Origin: Drechmeria coniospora
Lineage: Eukaryota > Ascomycota > Sordariomycetes > Hypocreales > Ophiocordycipitaceae
NCBI RefSeq assembly: GCF_001625195.1
Contig: NC_054389.1
Span: forward strand, 10,474,520-10,538,519
Length of the DNA: 64,000 bases
Reading direction: 5' to 3'
The notes below the pieces were generated by a model. The model searched no databases. It saw nothing but the letters and a program-made list of their open reading frames with translations, and was not told the origin of the DNA. The first letter of the stretch is position 1. Every line of letters starts with the position of its first letter. The position numbers were made by a program, and so were the translations under genes. Positions 44,001 through 54,242 of this stretch are shown in pieces.

Positions 44001-44917
44001 TCCCCGATCGCATCTTTGCTCCGGACCTTTTGCGGCACCCTTAACCCGGCGGGGCCGAACTTCTCGGGCAACCCGGCGGCGGGCTGCTCGGACGAGGCCA
44101 CAGGCACAGGCGCCTCTATCGGCGCCAGCACCGAGCTATCGGCCATCTCGATGGGGTCCGGATGGAGTTCAACACGAGCGACAGCTGTAATCTCCGTCGG
44201 CATTTCGGCCACGTTGCCGACGGGGTCAAAGACCTGGGGGTGCGGAACCGGCAGTTCATGCAACGTGCCGCCGCCGTCTATCTTGTGAATTGCGCGCTCC
44301 GGCGACACGGGAACGGACTCGACGGGTGGGCTATCTTTCGTTTCGTCCTTTTGCATCTTCGGCGTCGTCCCCGCACTGGTGGCAGGACTTGCCCGCTTGG
44401 AGCCGTCGGCCGAGACGTTCTGCCCGTTGTCGGAGGGGTGTTCCAATATCTCACCGGCAACGATGCGTCTCGCGGCCTCTTCTTCCTCTTCCACGAGAGG
44501 GCTTACATCCGAGTAAGTGCCTGGGCCAAGGTACATGAAGTTCTCGGGCTGGAAGACCTGCTGATCGTCGTCCGAGCCGTCACCCTCCCAGACGGCGCTG
44601 ATGGGGCGAGCCGTGGCGGACATGACCGCCCTGCGAGGCCTGGGTCTGCCATCGTCGGGGCTTATCGTGTAGGAGGGCGTGGTGGAGGAGGGTGTGGTCA
44701 AGGTGATGCCAATGGCCGAATGTCGCCGCATCTGCTGCTGCGACTCGAGCCGCTCCTCGGGTGCGAGCGCGGGCGCGGGCGCGGAAGAGTCGACGTATTC
44801 GGGGAATTCATCGCCAGCGGTCGGAAAGTGGTATTGTATCTGGCCGCTGGCTGTGAACTTGTAAAACCATCGCTGACCGTCGTAGTCGGACTCCCAGCCA
44901 ATCGGCAGGCTGGCCAT
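41099..44917 (-). CDS. Large disordered protein with N-terminal WW-like domain
   Basis: Single exon, 1272 aa; the start was chosen at MASLPIGWESDYDGQRWFYK. Residues ~4-38 look like a WW domain: first Trp in PIGWE, aromatic block RWFYKF, and the final Pro in YHFP. The usual second Trp is Phe here, which may change ligand choice. The remaining ~1200 residues are Pro/Ser/Gln-rich and apparently disordered, with many PPxxP stretches, except for a short C-terminal motif (RWAKLRSTADYSGGGWGNE) that looks constrained. Length and composition suggest a scaffold protein conserved in related fungi; I do not recognise a functional name. The frame stays open over 3.8 kb and the codon pattern is coherent, so it is a real gene. 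Confidence 0.8.
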   Translation of the reverse strand: MASLPIGWESDYDGQRWFYKFTASGQIQYHFPTAGDEFPEYVDSSAPAPALAPEERLESQQQMRRHSAIGITLTTPSSTTPSYTISPDDGRPRPRRAVMSATARPISAVWEGDGSDDDQQVFQPENFMYLGPGTYSDVSPLVEEEEEAARRIVAGEILEHPSDNGQNVSADGSKRASPATSAGTTPKMQKDETKDSPPVESVPVSPERAIHKIDGGGTLHELPVPHPQVFDPVGNVAEMPTEITAVARVELHPDPIEMADSSVLAPIEAPVPVASSEQPAAGLPEKFGPAGLRVPQKVRSKDAIGDKKEKIPAERSEPSSNECPAFQPDMPGMGARSRFEQPAQGTMQNGIESSQLPTPGESSQKTSNQGGQETERQKPPVDQEQERHRQSLYIWSPNQLPQRAHSTSQPRTETAKEFKIARKPAGSSGVQKNYLPYVPGKIDVEESSWSTSERRRTIGSSIQREVSLMMASGTSANLDPSTVPCVLAPPRKPSADTTAQPAGPRKAASLPIPGTVATQASAFEQETKQDTTSGFGHPSQPLSQQAVPVPGSSAVTLEQVGSLESKVQNIVPEIPSVLMPAHGQERPPLSREPSPAAQVSDSIGSSVARRRADSDSMSTAAHKTSVLPRQGQQPPYPEEPFYTPSPAQLRSQSYPSAGSHGYPPYRAAPTQGLPSQGPSRDGPRDSWQKQRPLPAPSVHANDAAYSKLSQTARPHSLVGFPSPQRSSSDDQPPAVPEKDRSTAAKPSPSPVRGGYQVATVATGMMPSVRPRAESQPSSFPLQTPSPLEKFRRASLNPALMQGYGEMVFTPSPITSTPGSGPRASTQGPLVPNKLPHRHPPGSYFPVQDASPGATGRPQAPRIESAPKKGRKATSPGLLDGEHPIGYQVSPDGSRLPPAKTKSGSPRITTDRLPATLAEKSACSPPAHLLGRIEEHDESQIGAGHQKVEANDSRPSSTASGSQHSSSSCRSMQRPSLQQIQATTALQMQGPWQQEPGQRHLERPATGPPPRGLVLPRSQVTEGQMSPPVYQTSPHGQISPHSQAPPQGHTITGHYPQQQVPSTVSMDAKIAPQAVHQSAAHVSQPGFASPLGKEKEKKWAKWFQSTKLAPSTAPPEQLAQQPRGPQGWHPSQGSPAASDRPRMHPQRASGPPTGIPTPLGIAQAGHEAVMGQGRHSISGPVSTSTPTSTVAPSGTTAPGQIQLRSPVEQELRPRPLFSQQASGRPGYKEQNAGGHMAAQAPPDSRWAKLRSTADYSGGGWGNEGDWQKREGSV

Positions 44918-46247
44918 GATTGTCTTTGTCCAATGTCGCCGTCGTTCTGCGTTGCTCTGTCCTGCTCCGCAGCAGTGTCTGCCCTGTTCTTGCCCTGCTC
45001 CGCTACTGCTCGGCACTGTTCTACCCCTTCACCTGTCGTCGGGGTCGTTTGCGTGGTCGAGGCCGTGACCGCGGTGGAAACGGATGGGACGGGATGCTTC
45101 CTTGGCCCTCGATCGTCGTCTGCGGACGCCGACGATGGCTCGCCTCAATGCCGTCGCATCGGATCCGATGGCTGACGGCCGCAGGGGAACAATGATGATG
45201 GAGCAAGATGGACGTGGGAAGAGCAAATGGCTGGAGGGAGAGGTTAATTCCAAGAAGGGGCCAATGATTGAATGGTTGAATCGGCCGTGTCTGTCTGGAC
45301 ACATGGCAGCCGCAACGCCACAATCGCAATCGCGGCTGGACGGTGGGAGCTCGGGCACGAAGGCAAACGCCGCAAAGTTTCAACCAAAAAAGGAGGTATC
45401 GTATTTCGGCACACATGTAATAAAGGCTCCTTCAATCTCCATTGGACGCCTTCGGTCGGTGCTACGAATACCCGTTGCTATTAATGGCTCTACATCGCAG
45501 CTGTCTCCGAACGTCACCGAACATCGTCAAGGTCTCAAGTCGCCCGGTGCAGTGGTCCGTATTACACATGGATCTATGTAATCCATGTACGGAGTACGGA
45601 GTTCTCGGCCGTATATTGCTCGTAAAACAACCAATGTACGAGGTGCAGGGATGGTTCTGTCCGGCACCAGAGCCCAAATGCCCAAAGAAATCGAAGCCTT
45701 CTTCCTCCAGTCATGGCCCGAGATGACCGATACATGTGACGAAAACACTTCCCGGGCGCCTCGATTTTCCTACGTCCGGTTCGGCGGCTGCTTCAGCCAT
45801 GTATGTGTTCCAGTTTCTCGCTGGCAGCAATACTGGTAGCTTCGTGTCCCCAGCCAGCGTGCATTGTGGTTCATGGATCGAATAGACGCTCCGGTCGATC
45901 AATCGTACCTCTCATCATTGCTCCGTAATGATATGCCCATCTGCTTGTTGTAGAAGCGTTGACCGTGTCGTCCACAGAGTGACTCGGCTCGCACAAGGCT
46001 GCCCGAAGACACCGCTATCACTAGTCGATGGTAGACGATGTAGAGATGCATCGAGCGGTGCAAAGGACAAGGAAACGGAGAGGCCCAGGGATGCAGCGTC
46101 CGTTGTGAAACAGCAGCTCCATCCCTTCCGAGCGCTTGATTAATTCATATCCTTGTCTGCGTTATCAGCTACATTCATCTCGAAAACAGGCTTGTGCGAC
46201 TGCCATGCCCTCTCCCTTGCGTCCTGCAACCGCTGTCGAACCCGTCC
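44918..46247. other. Intergenic region
   Basis: Holds the promoter of the WW-like gene (its first 250 bases are rich in GTTCTGC/CCTGCTC-like repeats) and the 3' flank of the glucosidase gene. A few TACGGAGTA words lie near 45590. No further gene supported. Confidence 0.6.
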
Positions 46248-49243
46248 TCACGCCGTCGTAATGGTCCAGTCGGCACCGATGCGCGCCCCAACCCGGCCGA
46301 CCACGGCAAAGGCGGCCCGCCCGTTGGCGGCAGCATGGTAGTCGACCTTGACGCTCCAGGTACGCCCCTCAGACCGGATCTGAACCTCCTTCTTGTTCCA
46401 TTCCGAAGGAGCGCCAACGACGATGACCCTGTCGACGTACACCTCGCGCATGGCCTTGAGCCAGCTCCCGGCCTTGACCGACGCCGCGTCTCGACCCTCG
46501 GCATCGACCGACGACAGCTTGTTCCCGACCAGGCTGAACTTGCGGTAGATGTACTGTCCCTTCTCGTGCTCGAACGAGTCGCCGTCGTCGGCGTACAGCT
46601 CGCCCTCGGCGCCGCCGCTCTTGGAGACGGAAACGACGAGGGTGTAGTCGTCGAATCGCATCAAGGCGCTCGACCGTCGGGGGATGTCGCGCCGTGGAAA
46701 GATGTGGCCGCCGCGCATGATGAGCGGGATCTGGTCGAGAGCGGCCTCGACCGTCAAACGCCCGCCCTTGACCGTCTTCAGCGCATTGTACGTCGCGTAG
46801 TCGTAGTAGACCTCGTCGTCGGGAATCCAAATGTCGGTCGACACCTTGTCCTGCTCCACGATGGGCTTGACGAGCAGGCCGGTGGATCCGACGAACATCT
46901 GGTCGTCGACGGCGAAGCCGCCCTCCTCGGTCGGATGCGTCCAGAACATGGGACGCACGATGGGGCTGCCATCTCGGTTCGCGTGAAAAAAGGCCGTGTA
47001 CCAGGAAGGCAAGAGAGAGTAGCGCAGGCGCAGGGCCGACGTGGCGATGCTCGTGAATGGTTCGCCAAGCAGGTAGGGTTCGCGCCGTCGAGAGTCGATG
47101 TGGGCGTGGCCTCGGAAGAAGGGATAGAAGGCGCCGGCCTGGTACCAGCGGGCCAGCAGGTCCTTCTCCGGGTTACCGAAGAAACCGCCGACGTCGGCGC
47201 CGGCGAACGGGTATCCCGCGATGCCCTGGTTCAGGATCATCGGGATCGAAGCCGCGAGGTGGTCCCACGACGCCAGGTTGTCGCCCGTCCACATGGCGCC
47301 GTAGCGCTGCGAGCCGGCGTAGAACGCGCGTGTCAGCACAAACGGCCGTCGCAGCTCTCCCTTCTTTCTCGAGAGGAGCGCTTGGAAGGTGGCGTTGTGG
47401 AAGGTGAGCCCGTTCAGGTTGTGGACATCGCGATGCTCCCAGTTGCCGTGGTGAATGTTGTCCTTGGGCATCGTCGTCTCCGGGCCGTTGAAGACGGACG
47501 GCTCGTTCATGTCGTTCCAGATAAAGGTGTTCTCCATGGTACCCTTGAAGGCATCGTACTTGAACAGCCCCTTCCACCATTCGATGGCCTTGGGGTTGAA
47601 GCAGTCGATCCAGTTGGACGAGCCCGGCCAGCACCAACCCTCGTAGATTTCGTTATCCTTGTTGTGCACGCCAAGGTCCTGGGACGTCAGCTCCTGGTTG
47701 ACGGCGTAGTCGTCGATGCGTTTGATGTGGGGATCAATGATGAGCACCAGCTTGCGCCCATGGCCGTCGAGCTGCTTGCCCGTGCCCATCGGGTCGGGGA
47801 AGGAGTGCTGCTCAAAGGTAAAGTACTTTCGGTCGTCGGTGTACTCAATGTCCAGCCAGATGACGTCGTAGGGGATCTTGAACTTGTCCATCTTGCGGTC
47901 GACGTCTCGAACGTCGTCGTCCGACTTGTAGTTCCATCGGCACTGGTGGTATCCGATCGCAAACTCCTGCGGCATGGCCGAGTAGCCGGTGAGCTCGCCG
48001 TACTGCCGGGTCAGGTCGTGAGGGGTCGGGCCGAGGAAGACGAAGACATCCAAAAGGCCGCTCTCGGAGATCCAGTGAGTGTGCGTGTTGGCCTTGGCAC
48101 CAGGCCCGAGGTTGTGCGGGTTGGAGGGGCTCCTGCCCTTGACGATGTCGACCCACGTCTCGGCAGCGTTGAGCCAGAAAACGCCGACGGAAGAACCCTT
48201 GCGGTGGGCTTGCATGAAAGGGATCGATCCGTAAAGCGTCATCGGGCTGTCCAGGATGTACTCGAAGACGTCCGCGTTGTACAGGCGATAGGGTTCGTCG
48301 TAGTTTCCTTCGCCTCCTCGCGTCTGCTTCAGCGACAGCGGGCCGGCGTGCTCGGGTATGCCGTAGACATGCTCGTATCCGACGAATGAAATGTCCAACG
48401 CAACGCTCTCGGGGCCGCGTGGCTTCGTGTCGGTGTTTCCGCCAAAGGTTTCATCCCACCATGTGCTCTCCTCGTCGCCCTTGTCGCCTTCGCCTTCGTC
48501 CTGCTTGGCCTCGCCTCCTTGGCTCTCCTGGCCTTCCGGCACCTCAGGCTTGTCCACCTTTGGTCTCCAGTGTTCCATGTTCAGCAGGCCACGGTCATTG
48601 AATTTGATGTGCGTCACGCCATCCCTTCGAAACTCAACCTCGAATGGCGACATCTTGACGACGGCCTCGAGCTTGGCGCCGTACTCGATGTTCATCTGGG
48701 CCTCGTCCTGGAAGACAACCCGCGCCTCCTTGTCCAAATCCAAGCCGCCGACTATGACCAGGTTCTCGGCTTCGTTGTAGCGTTCCTTTCTAGCTGGGCT
48801 GTTGTGCCTCAGCTCGATATCCTTTTTCTGCCGTCGCTCCTCGTCGACCGTGACTCGGACGGCGCCACTCTTCAGAAACGAAACGATCATGGGAAGCCGA
48901 GCGGTTTTGCCCTTGTCATCGATGGTCTTGAGAATGGTGGCGTGCAATTGGCCATCCTTGAAGGAGGAAGAGCCGGATAAGATGCGGTACGGGGAGTTCC
49001 AGGTTGAGCTTTGGGAAGCAGCGTTGTCGGCGTATGCGCGGTTGCGTTTGCAGAAACCGGATTGATCACACTTCTTGAAGTCGTGTTCCTTGACGGCAGC
49101 TAGTCAATGTTAGCCCTTGTACGTCCGTTGCTTGAATTCGCCTCGGGCCCCAAACCTGCTGGGTGCGAAAGGCAGACCAACGCTGCCAACAAGCAGAGGA
49201 CGGCCGTCCAACTGCAGGACAGCATAGGGGTTGTTGACCTCAT
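46248..49243 (-). CDS. ROT2: Glucosidase II alpha subunit (GH31)
   Basis: Model: complement(join(46248..49099, 49156..49243)), 979 aa. Exon 1 encodes a signal peptide (MRSTTPMLSCSWTAVLCLLA); the 56-nt intron is in phase 1 and exon 2 begins AVKEHDFKKCDQSGFC, the typical N-terminus of the mature enzyme. The GH31 nucleophile is Asp ~559 in WNDMNEPSVF, and the acid/base is Asp ~636 in MWTGDNLASWD. The enzyme trims the inner glucoses from N-glycans in the ER with its beta subunit (not in this window) and so drives the calnexin cycle. Length matches fungal orthologues and there are no breaks. A very long antisense open frame over it (46194-48389) is a composition artefact. Confidence 0.95.
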
Positions 49244-49310
49244 GGCGCGGGGCGGTCGCGGACCGTTGTCGGTCGGGGAGTGAAGACTCAAACGAGATTT
49301 ACGTGGTCGA

Positions 49311-49863
49311 GGGTGAAAATTGAAATCGAAATCATGAGACAGCACCTGTTGGTGGCCAATTGCCAATTCGTAGGCTGCAGCAGTGAAGATGATGTTCGAA
49401 TGGTGACGTCCAGTATCCGTACGGAGTACGGAGTACACAACAAGCTGTCCTCGAAGACTGTTCCACGCTAAATTATCGCTCCAAAAACCCCCACCGCTAA
49501 CCCGAAGCAGTAATAATACTGATGAACATGTTGTACCAACTGGCCGAGCATCACGACCGCCGCTACCACCAAGACCCCACTTAACACTACCCCAAAGGAC
49601 GGACCCCCTGCGCCCTGTCGTCGGGGGAGGAGGAACTGGCAGAGGAGGTTTGGGGGGCCGGGGGGTGGTAATGGCTTGTCGATCGGTGGTAGCGACGGCG
49701 GGGCTCATGACCAAAATCGTACTATTAGAAGTGGCAAGTTTGGTCAGCAGGATTGGGGGCGATGGGCTGGTGAACGTACAAGATCATTTTTGCTAAAAAC
49801 CAAAAAAAAACTTCAAACAGTTGGAGGAGAGGAAGAATAGGAGGAGGCGGTAGAGAGATTAAA
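49311..49863. repeat. Direct duplication, copy A
   Basis: A 553-bp block beginning GGGTGAAAATTGAAATCG that repeats immediately as copy B (49864-50410). By eye the two differ by about four substitutions (all C/T or G/A) and about four short indels. Copy A stops before the TATA-containing promoter that follows copy B. Confidence 0.92.
49468..49708 (-). pseudogene. Copy A of the small proline-rich membrane-protein gene, frameshifted
   Basis: Minus-strand frame starting at ATG 49708-49706 encodes MSPAVATTDRQAITTPRPPK as in copy B. Four extra bases at about 49597-49604 (GGACGGACC instead of GGACC) throw the membrane segment out of frame. It also lacks the TATA region present upstream of copy B. 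Probably dead. Confidence 0.6.
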
Positions 49864-50410
49864 GGGTGAAAATTGAAATCGAAATCATGAGACAGCACCT
49901 GTTGGTGGCCAATTGCCAATTCGTAGGCTGCAGCAGTGAAGATGATGTTCGAATGGTGACGTCCAGTACGGAGTACGGAGTACACAACAAGCTGTCCTCG
50001 AAGACTGTTCCACGCTAAATTAGTATCGCTCCAAAAACCCCCACCGCTAACCCGAAGCAGTAATAATACTGATGAACATGTTGTACCAACTGGCCGAGCA
50101 TCACGACCGCCGCTACCACCAAGACCCCACTTAACACCACCCCAAAGGACCCCCTGCGCCCTGTCGTCGGGGGAGGAGGAACTGGCAGAGGAGGTTTGGG
50201 GGGCCGGGGGATGGTAATGGCTTGTCGATCGGTGGTAGCGACGGCGGGGCTCATGACCAAAATCGTACTATTAGAAGTGGCAAGTTTGGTCAGCAGGATT
50301 GGGGGCGATGGGCTGGTGAACGTACAAGATTATTTTTGCTAAAAACCAAAAAAAAAACTTCAAACAGTTGGAGGAGAGGAAGAATAGGAGGAGGCGGCAG
50401 AGAGATTAAA
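49864..50410. repeat. Direct duplication, copy B (also arm of an inverted repeat)
   Basis: Second copy of the 550-bp block, in direct contact with copy A. From about 50015 to 50640, beyond the end of the block, it matches the reverse complement of about 53880-54740, at clearly lower identity than A to B. Confidence 0.88.
50015..50254 (-). CDS. Small proline-rich protein with C-terminal membrane segments, copy B
   Basis: 79 aa, single exon, ATG at 50254. The N-terminal half is Pro-rich (PRPPKPPLPVPPPPTTGRRG). The C-terminal half is hydrophobic (FGVVLSGVLVVAAVVMLGQL, then YYYCFGLAVGVFGAILI), suggesting one or two membrane spans or a tail anchor. A TATA box lies at 50417-50424, and the leader is pyrimidine-rich with a T run. 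The promoter, start region and membrane segment are also present in inverted copy C, which supports a real gene family. I do not recognise the family. Confidence 0.5.
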   Translation of the reverse strand: MSPAVATTDRQAITIPRPPKPPLPVPPPPTTGRRGSFGVVLSGVLVVAAVVMLGQLVQHVHQYYYCFGLAVGVFGAILI

Positions 50411-50416
50411 GCGGCC

Positions 50417-50424
50417 TTTTTATA
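50417..50424 (-). promoter_or_regulatory. TATA box of small membrane-protein gene, copy B
   Basis: Minus-strand TATAAAAA, 163 bp upstream of the ATG at 50254. The same element recurs upstream of copy C. Confidence 0.55.
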
Positions 50425-50640
50425 TTCTGAGGCATTCAAGTCGCGACTGCTATGCGTGAGTTTCCATTGCTTCCTCTTTCGCAACCGAAGTCACAACGGA
50501 TATGGTCAGTCAAGACGTACCGGGGAGTCCTCCGTACCATCTCTGTCAGTTCCTTCCCGGTCTCATGGCGCGGCACTCGAACTTTCATGTGGAAAGAACG
50601 CCTGGTGGTAAGCGGTGTTGGTGGATGAGTACAAGAGCGT

Positions 50641-52202
50641 CGACGGCCTTGACCGAACCTAGGCAGCTGATTCCCAGCGTCGACAGGAACTGTCTCATTT
50701 CATGAAGCATACCGGACGCAATAGTTCCACCACAGGAAAAATGGATTAATGCATCTACTGTCCATACCAACCTGGCGGAAACGTGGTGTCTGCGTTGCTG
50801 AAACAGCACCATGTAGATGCACTGCAGCGTGCTCATACGGACACGAGCACTTGCTGCAAGATCAGTGACGGACGGGCTTTGGAACGGAAAGGAGTTGGTG
50901 TCTGATCGTGAGGTTCCATCTGTCGTTTCAACATTTGCCCTCCGTGGCGTCGACGTCCGCCCATTCTCCGGCATCGATACACACATCACCATGCGAGGCA
51001 GCGCAAGTACATGTAGATGTATTGATGGTTGGGAACACTGAGGCTCTTGTAGCGTGAGTATGAACATGTACGTACAGTAACTGTGCCTGCTTTCTACCTA
51101 GTAGCAAATGCGACTTTCTATCCTGCGCCTCGGCTCGTCCCCACAGGCGTACGAGAAATGTGCTTGTACTTGTGTACTAGGTACCTAATACCAGCGCTGG
51201 GTGCTGGACGCGGCTTGAGATGCGCCAGGGACCTCTGTGGCTACGGAGGCACGATATTGCGTCACTATTCCAAGGACATCGCTCACCTTCGGAGCGGACT
51301 TTGGCCACCAAGAGCCCTCCTATATTCGTCACGCCCCCGATTCCAACCTGCATCCATATTTTCCTCCCTCTCACCTATGCTCAACTCCTCAACCCTCTTT
51401 CGGCATCGCTTGGACAATCCGGCCCGGGACATGTTCCGGTGCGCACAATTGGCATTGCAACTCATGGAAGCGATGGTACTGCAGCAGTTGATCAGATTCG
51501 TCTAGGTTACGAGGCATGAGGCACGAAGCATGCATAAATTACGGGCAGGTTCGATAGACGACGATGATTATTTCAATAAGCGTCGATCACACGGGATCGG
51601 AGCGCGAACAGACGCCCTTCATGGAAGCACATGTCCGGTACGGGTTCAAAGCATATGGATCCAAACCGACTTTTGCTCCTCGGTTTGGCTTACAAGTACT
51701 GTCCAAGCCGGTGAAGAGGAGAGCTTGTCAGTGAATTTTGCCCACAAGAATAGATTGTCCACTTTCCGTCGACTCTGAATGTGACGGAATGTATCGTGAC
51801 GCACACCGTAGGCGTGCTCGTGGCAGAGGAAGGGAGTGTTGTTCTCGCAACTCGGCCACGAATTCAACCGGATTCCTCTATTATCGACGCGTCAACCTGC
51901 TTAGCAAACCAGTATATTCAACATGTCAACAGAGAATGAACCCCAACAATTAAAAACTTTAAGCCGTCAATATGCCTTGGCTGGCTCCAGTGCTGGGCTC
52001 AGCTGCCAGCCTGCGGTTCTGAAAGCCAACAATGAGCAGAGCAATAGTCTCATGTACCCCCCGCCACCCCTGTTTGTGAATGTAGTTGTGTTCCTCTTTC
52101 CGTCCGCAAATAGGTGTACAACCATGTAATTTCAATGGCTTGCCCAGTGAGCCATGGAAATAGCATGCATGCATTGTAGCTCCAACCCAAACGATTCGAA
52201 AC
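50641..52202. other. Intervening region without recognised gene
   Basis: A minus-strand open frame (50585-51067) has no family resemblance and overlaps repeat sequence, so I do not call it. Otherwise I see only non-coding sequence with a few GTAC words near 51060 and 51180. Confidence 0.5.
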
Positions 52203-52859
52203 TTAGCTCTGCTTTGGCCATGGCCACCACCCCTTCAACGGCTTGTCGTCATAGATAGCATTGAAGTTTGAATGTGGTAGAGTAGCATTGAATTCGTATA
52301 TCATCCGCCCCTCGGTGTTCTTGGCATGTGCACTTGCTATTTTGTTGACCGATAGGTCGTGCAACCGAAAATTGGATAAAACGGAGACTTCGTGGGCATA
52401 GACCCACAAGGTCGCGAGCCACTGGATGTCTCCTGTTGTAGTTGAATGGCTTGATCTGTCGGAAAGCTGATAGCAGCGTGCGTGGCTCCAATGGCCATCC
52501 TGCCTAATTTCAGACGGAAGGGACTCCCGTCCGATAAGAAGGTATCCCTTGTTCTTTTGCACGTTTGCCTCTGTCCAGTAGAAGCCATCCTTCATCAATT
52601 TCTGCACATTCTTTGCATAGACAATCAGCTCGGCCTCCCAGTCCACGCCCTCCATAGTAGTTATCTTTGCATCTGGGAAGAACGATAGCCACAGATTATA
52701 TTTATCGGGTAGGGAGTCGCATGAGCCGTCATCCGGTTCGGATTTTGAATCAAGGTCCTGATCTCCGATTTGGACATTATCGTATGATGGCGGAGGTATA
52801 TCTGGCGGTCCATCGCTAGCTGTAGGGGCTTCCGTTTGATGTGCCTCTACTTTTGTCAT
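52203..52859 (-). CDS. Unrecognised protein with N-terminal PPxY motif, copy 1
   Basis: 218 aa, single exon, ATG at 52859. The first 50 residues are Pro/Asp/Glu/Ser-rich and include PPPSY, a PPxY motif of the kind bound by WW domains of NEDD4/Rsp5 ligases. Residues ~55-215 look folded (NLWLSFFPDAKITTMEG; WEAELIVYAKNVQKLMKDGF; HWSHARCYQLSD; WLATLWVYAHEV). A neighbouring paralogue at 53092-53499 shares the acidic N-terminus, the PPxY motif and the AELIVYAKNVQ block. I do not recognise the family. Upstream sequence (52860-53050) is a diverged copy of that upstream of the paralogue, so gene plus promoter were duplicated together. Confidence 0.6.
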   Translation of the reverse strand: MTKVEAHQTEAPTASDGPPDIPPPSYDNVQIGDQDLDSKSEPDDGSCDSLPDKYNLWLSFFPDAKITTMEGVDWEAELIVYAKNVQKLMKDGFYWTEANVQKNKGYLLIGRESLPSEIRQDGHWSHARCYQLSDRSSHSTTTGDIQWLATLWVYAHEVSVLSNFRLHDLSVNKIASAHAKNTEGRMIYEFNATLPHSNFNAIYDDKPLKGWWPWPKQS

Positions 52860-53091
52860 CCTTGATTTGCAAACGGGATGCAGTGCTGAAATGGTAGGAG
52901 TGAAGAGTTGTTGAAAGATGGAGAAGTTTAGAAGGCTCCTTCTTTTCGAAGGGGGCGCATCATATTTATGCTATTCCGGATGCTGCTATTTAACTTTGCA
53001 GTGCGATCTCGTGGCGACTTTGCAGCAGTAACTACTGTAGGTAGGGTATGCACATGTGAAGTCAAAAAGCCGAAGGCGCAGGACAATCCAA

Positions 53092-53499
53092 TCAGGGCCT
53101 GCCAGCACCAGTCAGATGCACAAATTCGATCCTCTGCTGTGTCGACACACATTCTACAACTACAACTCGCAAAGGTACAATCAAGCATCCGTTTTCCCTT
53201 TGTGCTTTTGCCTCGGACAAGTGAAAGCCATCTTTCATCAATCGTTGTACATTCTTCGCATAGACAATCAGCTCGGCTGTCCAGTCCATGCCCTGCATGG
53301 TAGTTGTCTTGGCCTCTGGGGACAAAAATAGCTGCAGATTATATGCTTCGGGCAGGGAGGAGTCGGATGGGCTATTGTCAAGTTCGAAATTCGAATCCCA
53401 CTCCTGGTCTTCGATTTGGACATCGTATGCTGGCGGAAACACAACCGGCAGCACATGGCTGGTTGCAGAGCCACCCTTTTGCGATGCCTCTGTCGCCAT
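53092..53499 (-). pseudogene. PPxY-motif paralogue, copy 2, truncated
   Basis: 135-codon frame starting at ATG 53499. It matches copy 1 through the acidic N-terminus (FPPAYDVQ gives PPxY), NLQLFLSPEAKTTTMQGMDW and AELIVYAKNVQRLMKDGF, then leaves homology after ENGCLI at about 53190. The remaining codons (VECVSTQQRIEF and on) translate the duplicated promoter of copy 1, so the tandem-duplication junction cut off the second half. It could still make a short protein; the upstream region is intact. Confidence 0.55.
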
Positions 53500-54059
53500 T
53501 TTTTATTCGGAAACCGTAGACAGTGCTGACAGGGTGCGAGAGAAGGGTAGTTGAACGATGGAGAAATTTGGAAACAGAAGCAGGCAGCTTCGTGTCGAAG
53601 GGCATTTTATGCTGCTCTGGATGCTGGCTATCGGCTGTATGAGTATTGCTTTGCAGCATTGCAGCCAGCCGGCGCGATCTCGTAGAAACGTTGCAACAGC
53701 AAGTCAGCAGGTCGCGTTTGCAGAGTTAAAAAGCCAAGACACATGACAATCAAATTATGGCCTGCCGGCACCAGCAAGGAACGAACTCGATCACGTGCTG
53801 TGTCGACACATGTCGCTGTGGTACATGCGACGCAGCTGCCAGCCATTGTTTGTATGGAGTGGCAAATGACCAAGAAAATGGCAGGACGCGCGGCTATAGG
53901 AACGGGAAGGAATTGACAGAGATGGTACGGAGGAATCCCCGGCACGTCTTCAGTGACCATGTCCGTTATAAATTCTTTATTTGCGAAAGAGGAAGCAATG
54001 GAAACTTACGCATGGCAGTCGCGACTACGCATGGCAGTCGCGACTTGAATGCCTTAGAA

Positions 54060-54066
54060 TATAAAA
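54060..54066 (+). promoter_or_regulatory. TATA box of small membrane-protein gene, copy C
   Basis: TATAAAA, 177 bp upstream of the proposed ATG at 54243, in the same position relative to the leader as in copy B. Confidence 0.5.
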
Positions 54067-54242
54067 GGCCGCTTCAATCTCTCCGCCGCCTCCTCCTATT
54101 CTTCCTCTCCTCCAACCAAAGTTGTAAAGTCATTTTTAACAAAAATGATTTTGTACGTTCACCAGCTAGCCCATTGCCCCGAATCCTGCTGACCAAACTT
54201 ACCTCCTCTGATAGTACGATTCTGGTTATATCCTATTCGCCG

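Noticed and set aside
46194..48389. 731-codon plus-strand open frame
   Set aside because: It is antisense to glucosidase II alpha, whose catalytic motifs and family length are unmistakable. Long antisense frames are common in GC-rich fungal exons.
50585..51067. 160-codon minus-strand frame
   Set aside because: No family resemblance, partly in repeat sequence, and no conserved counterpart at the inverted arm.
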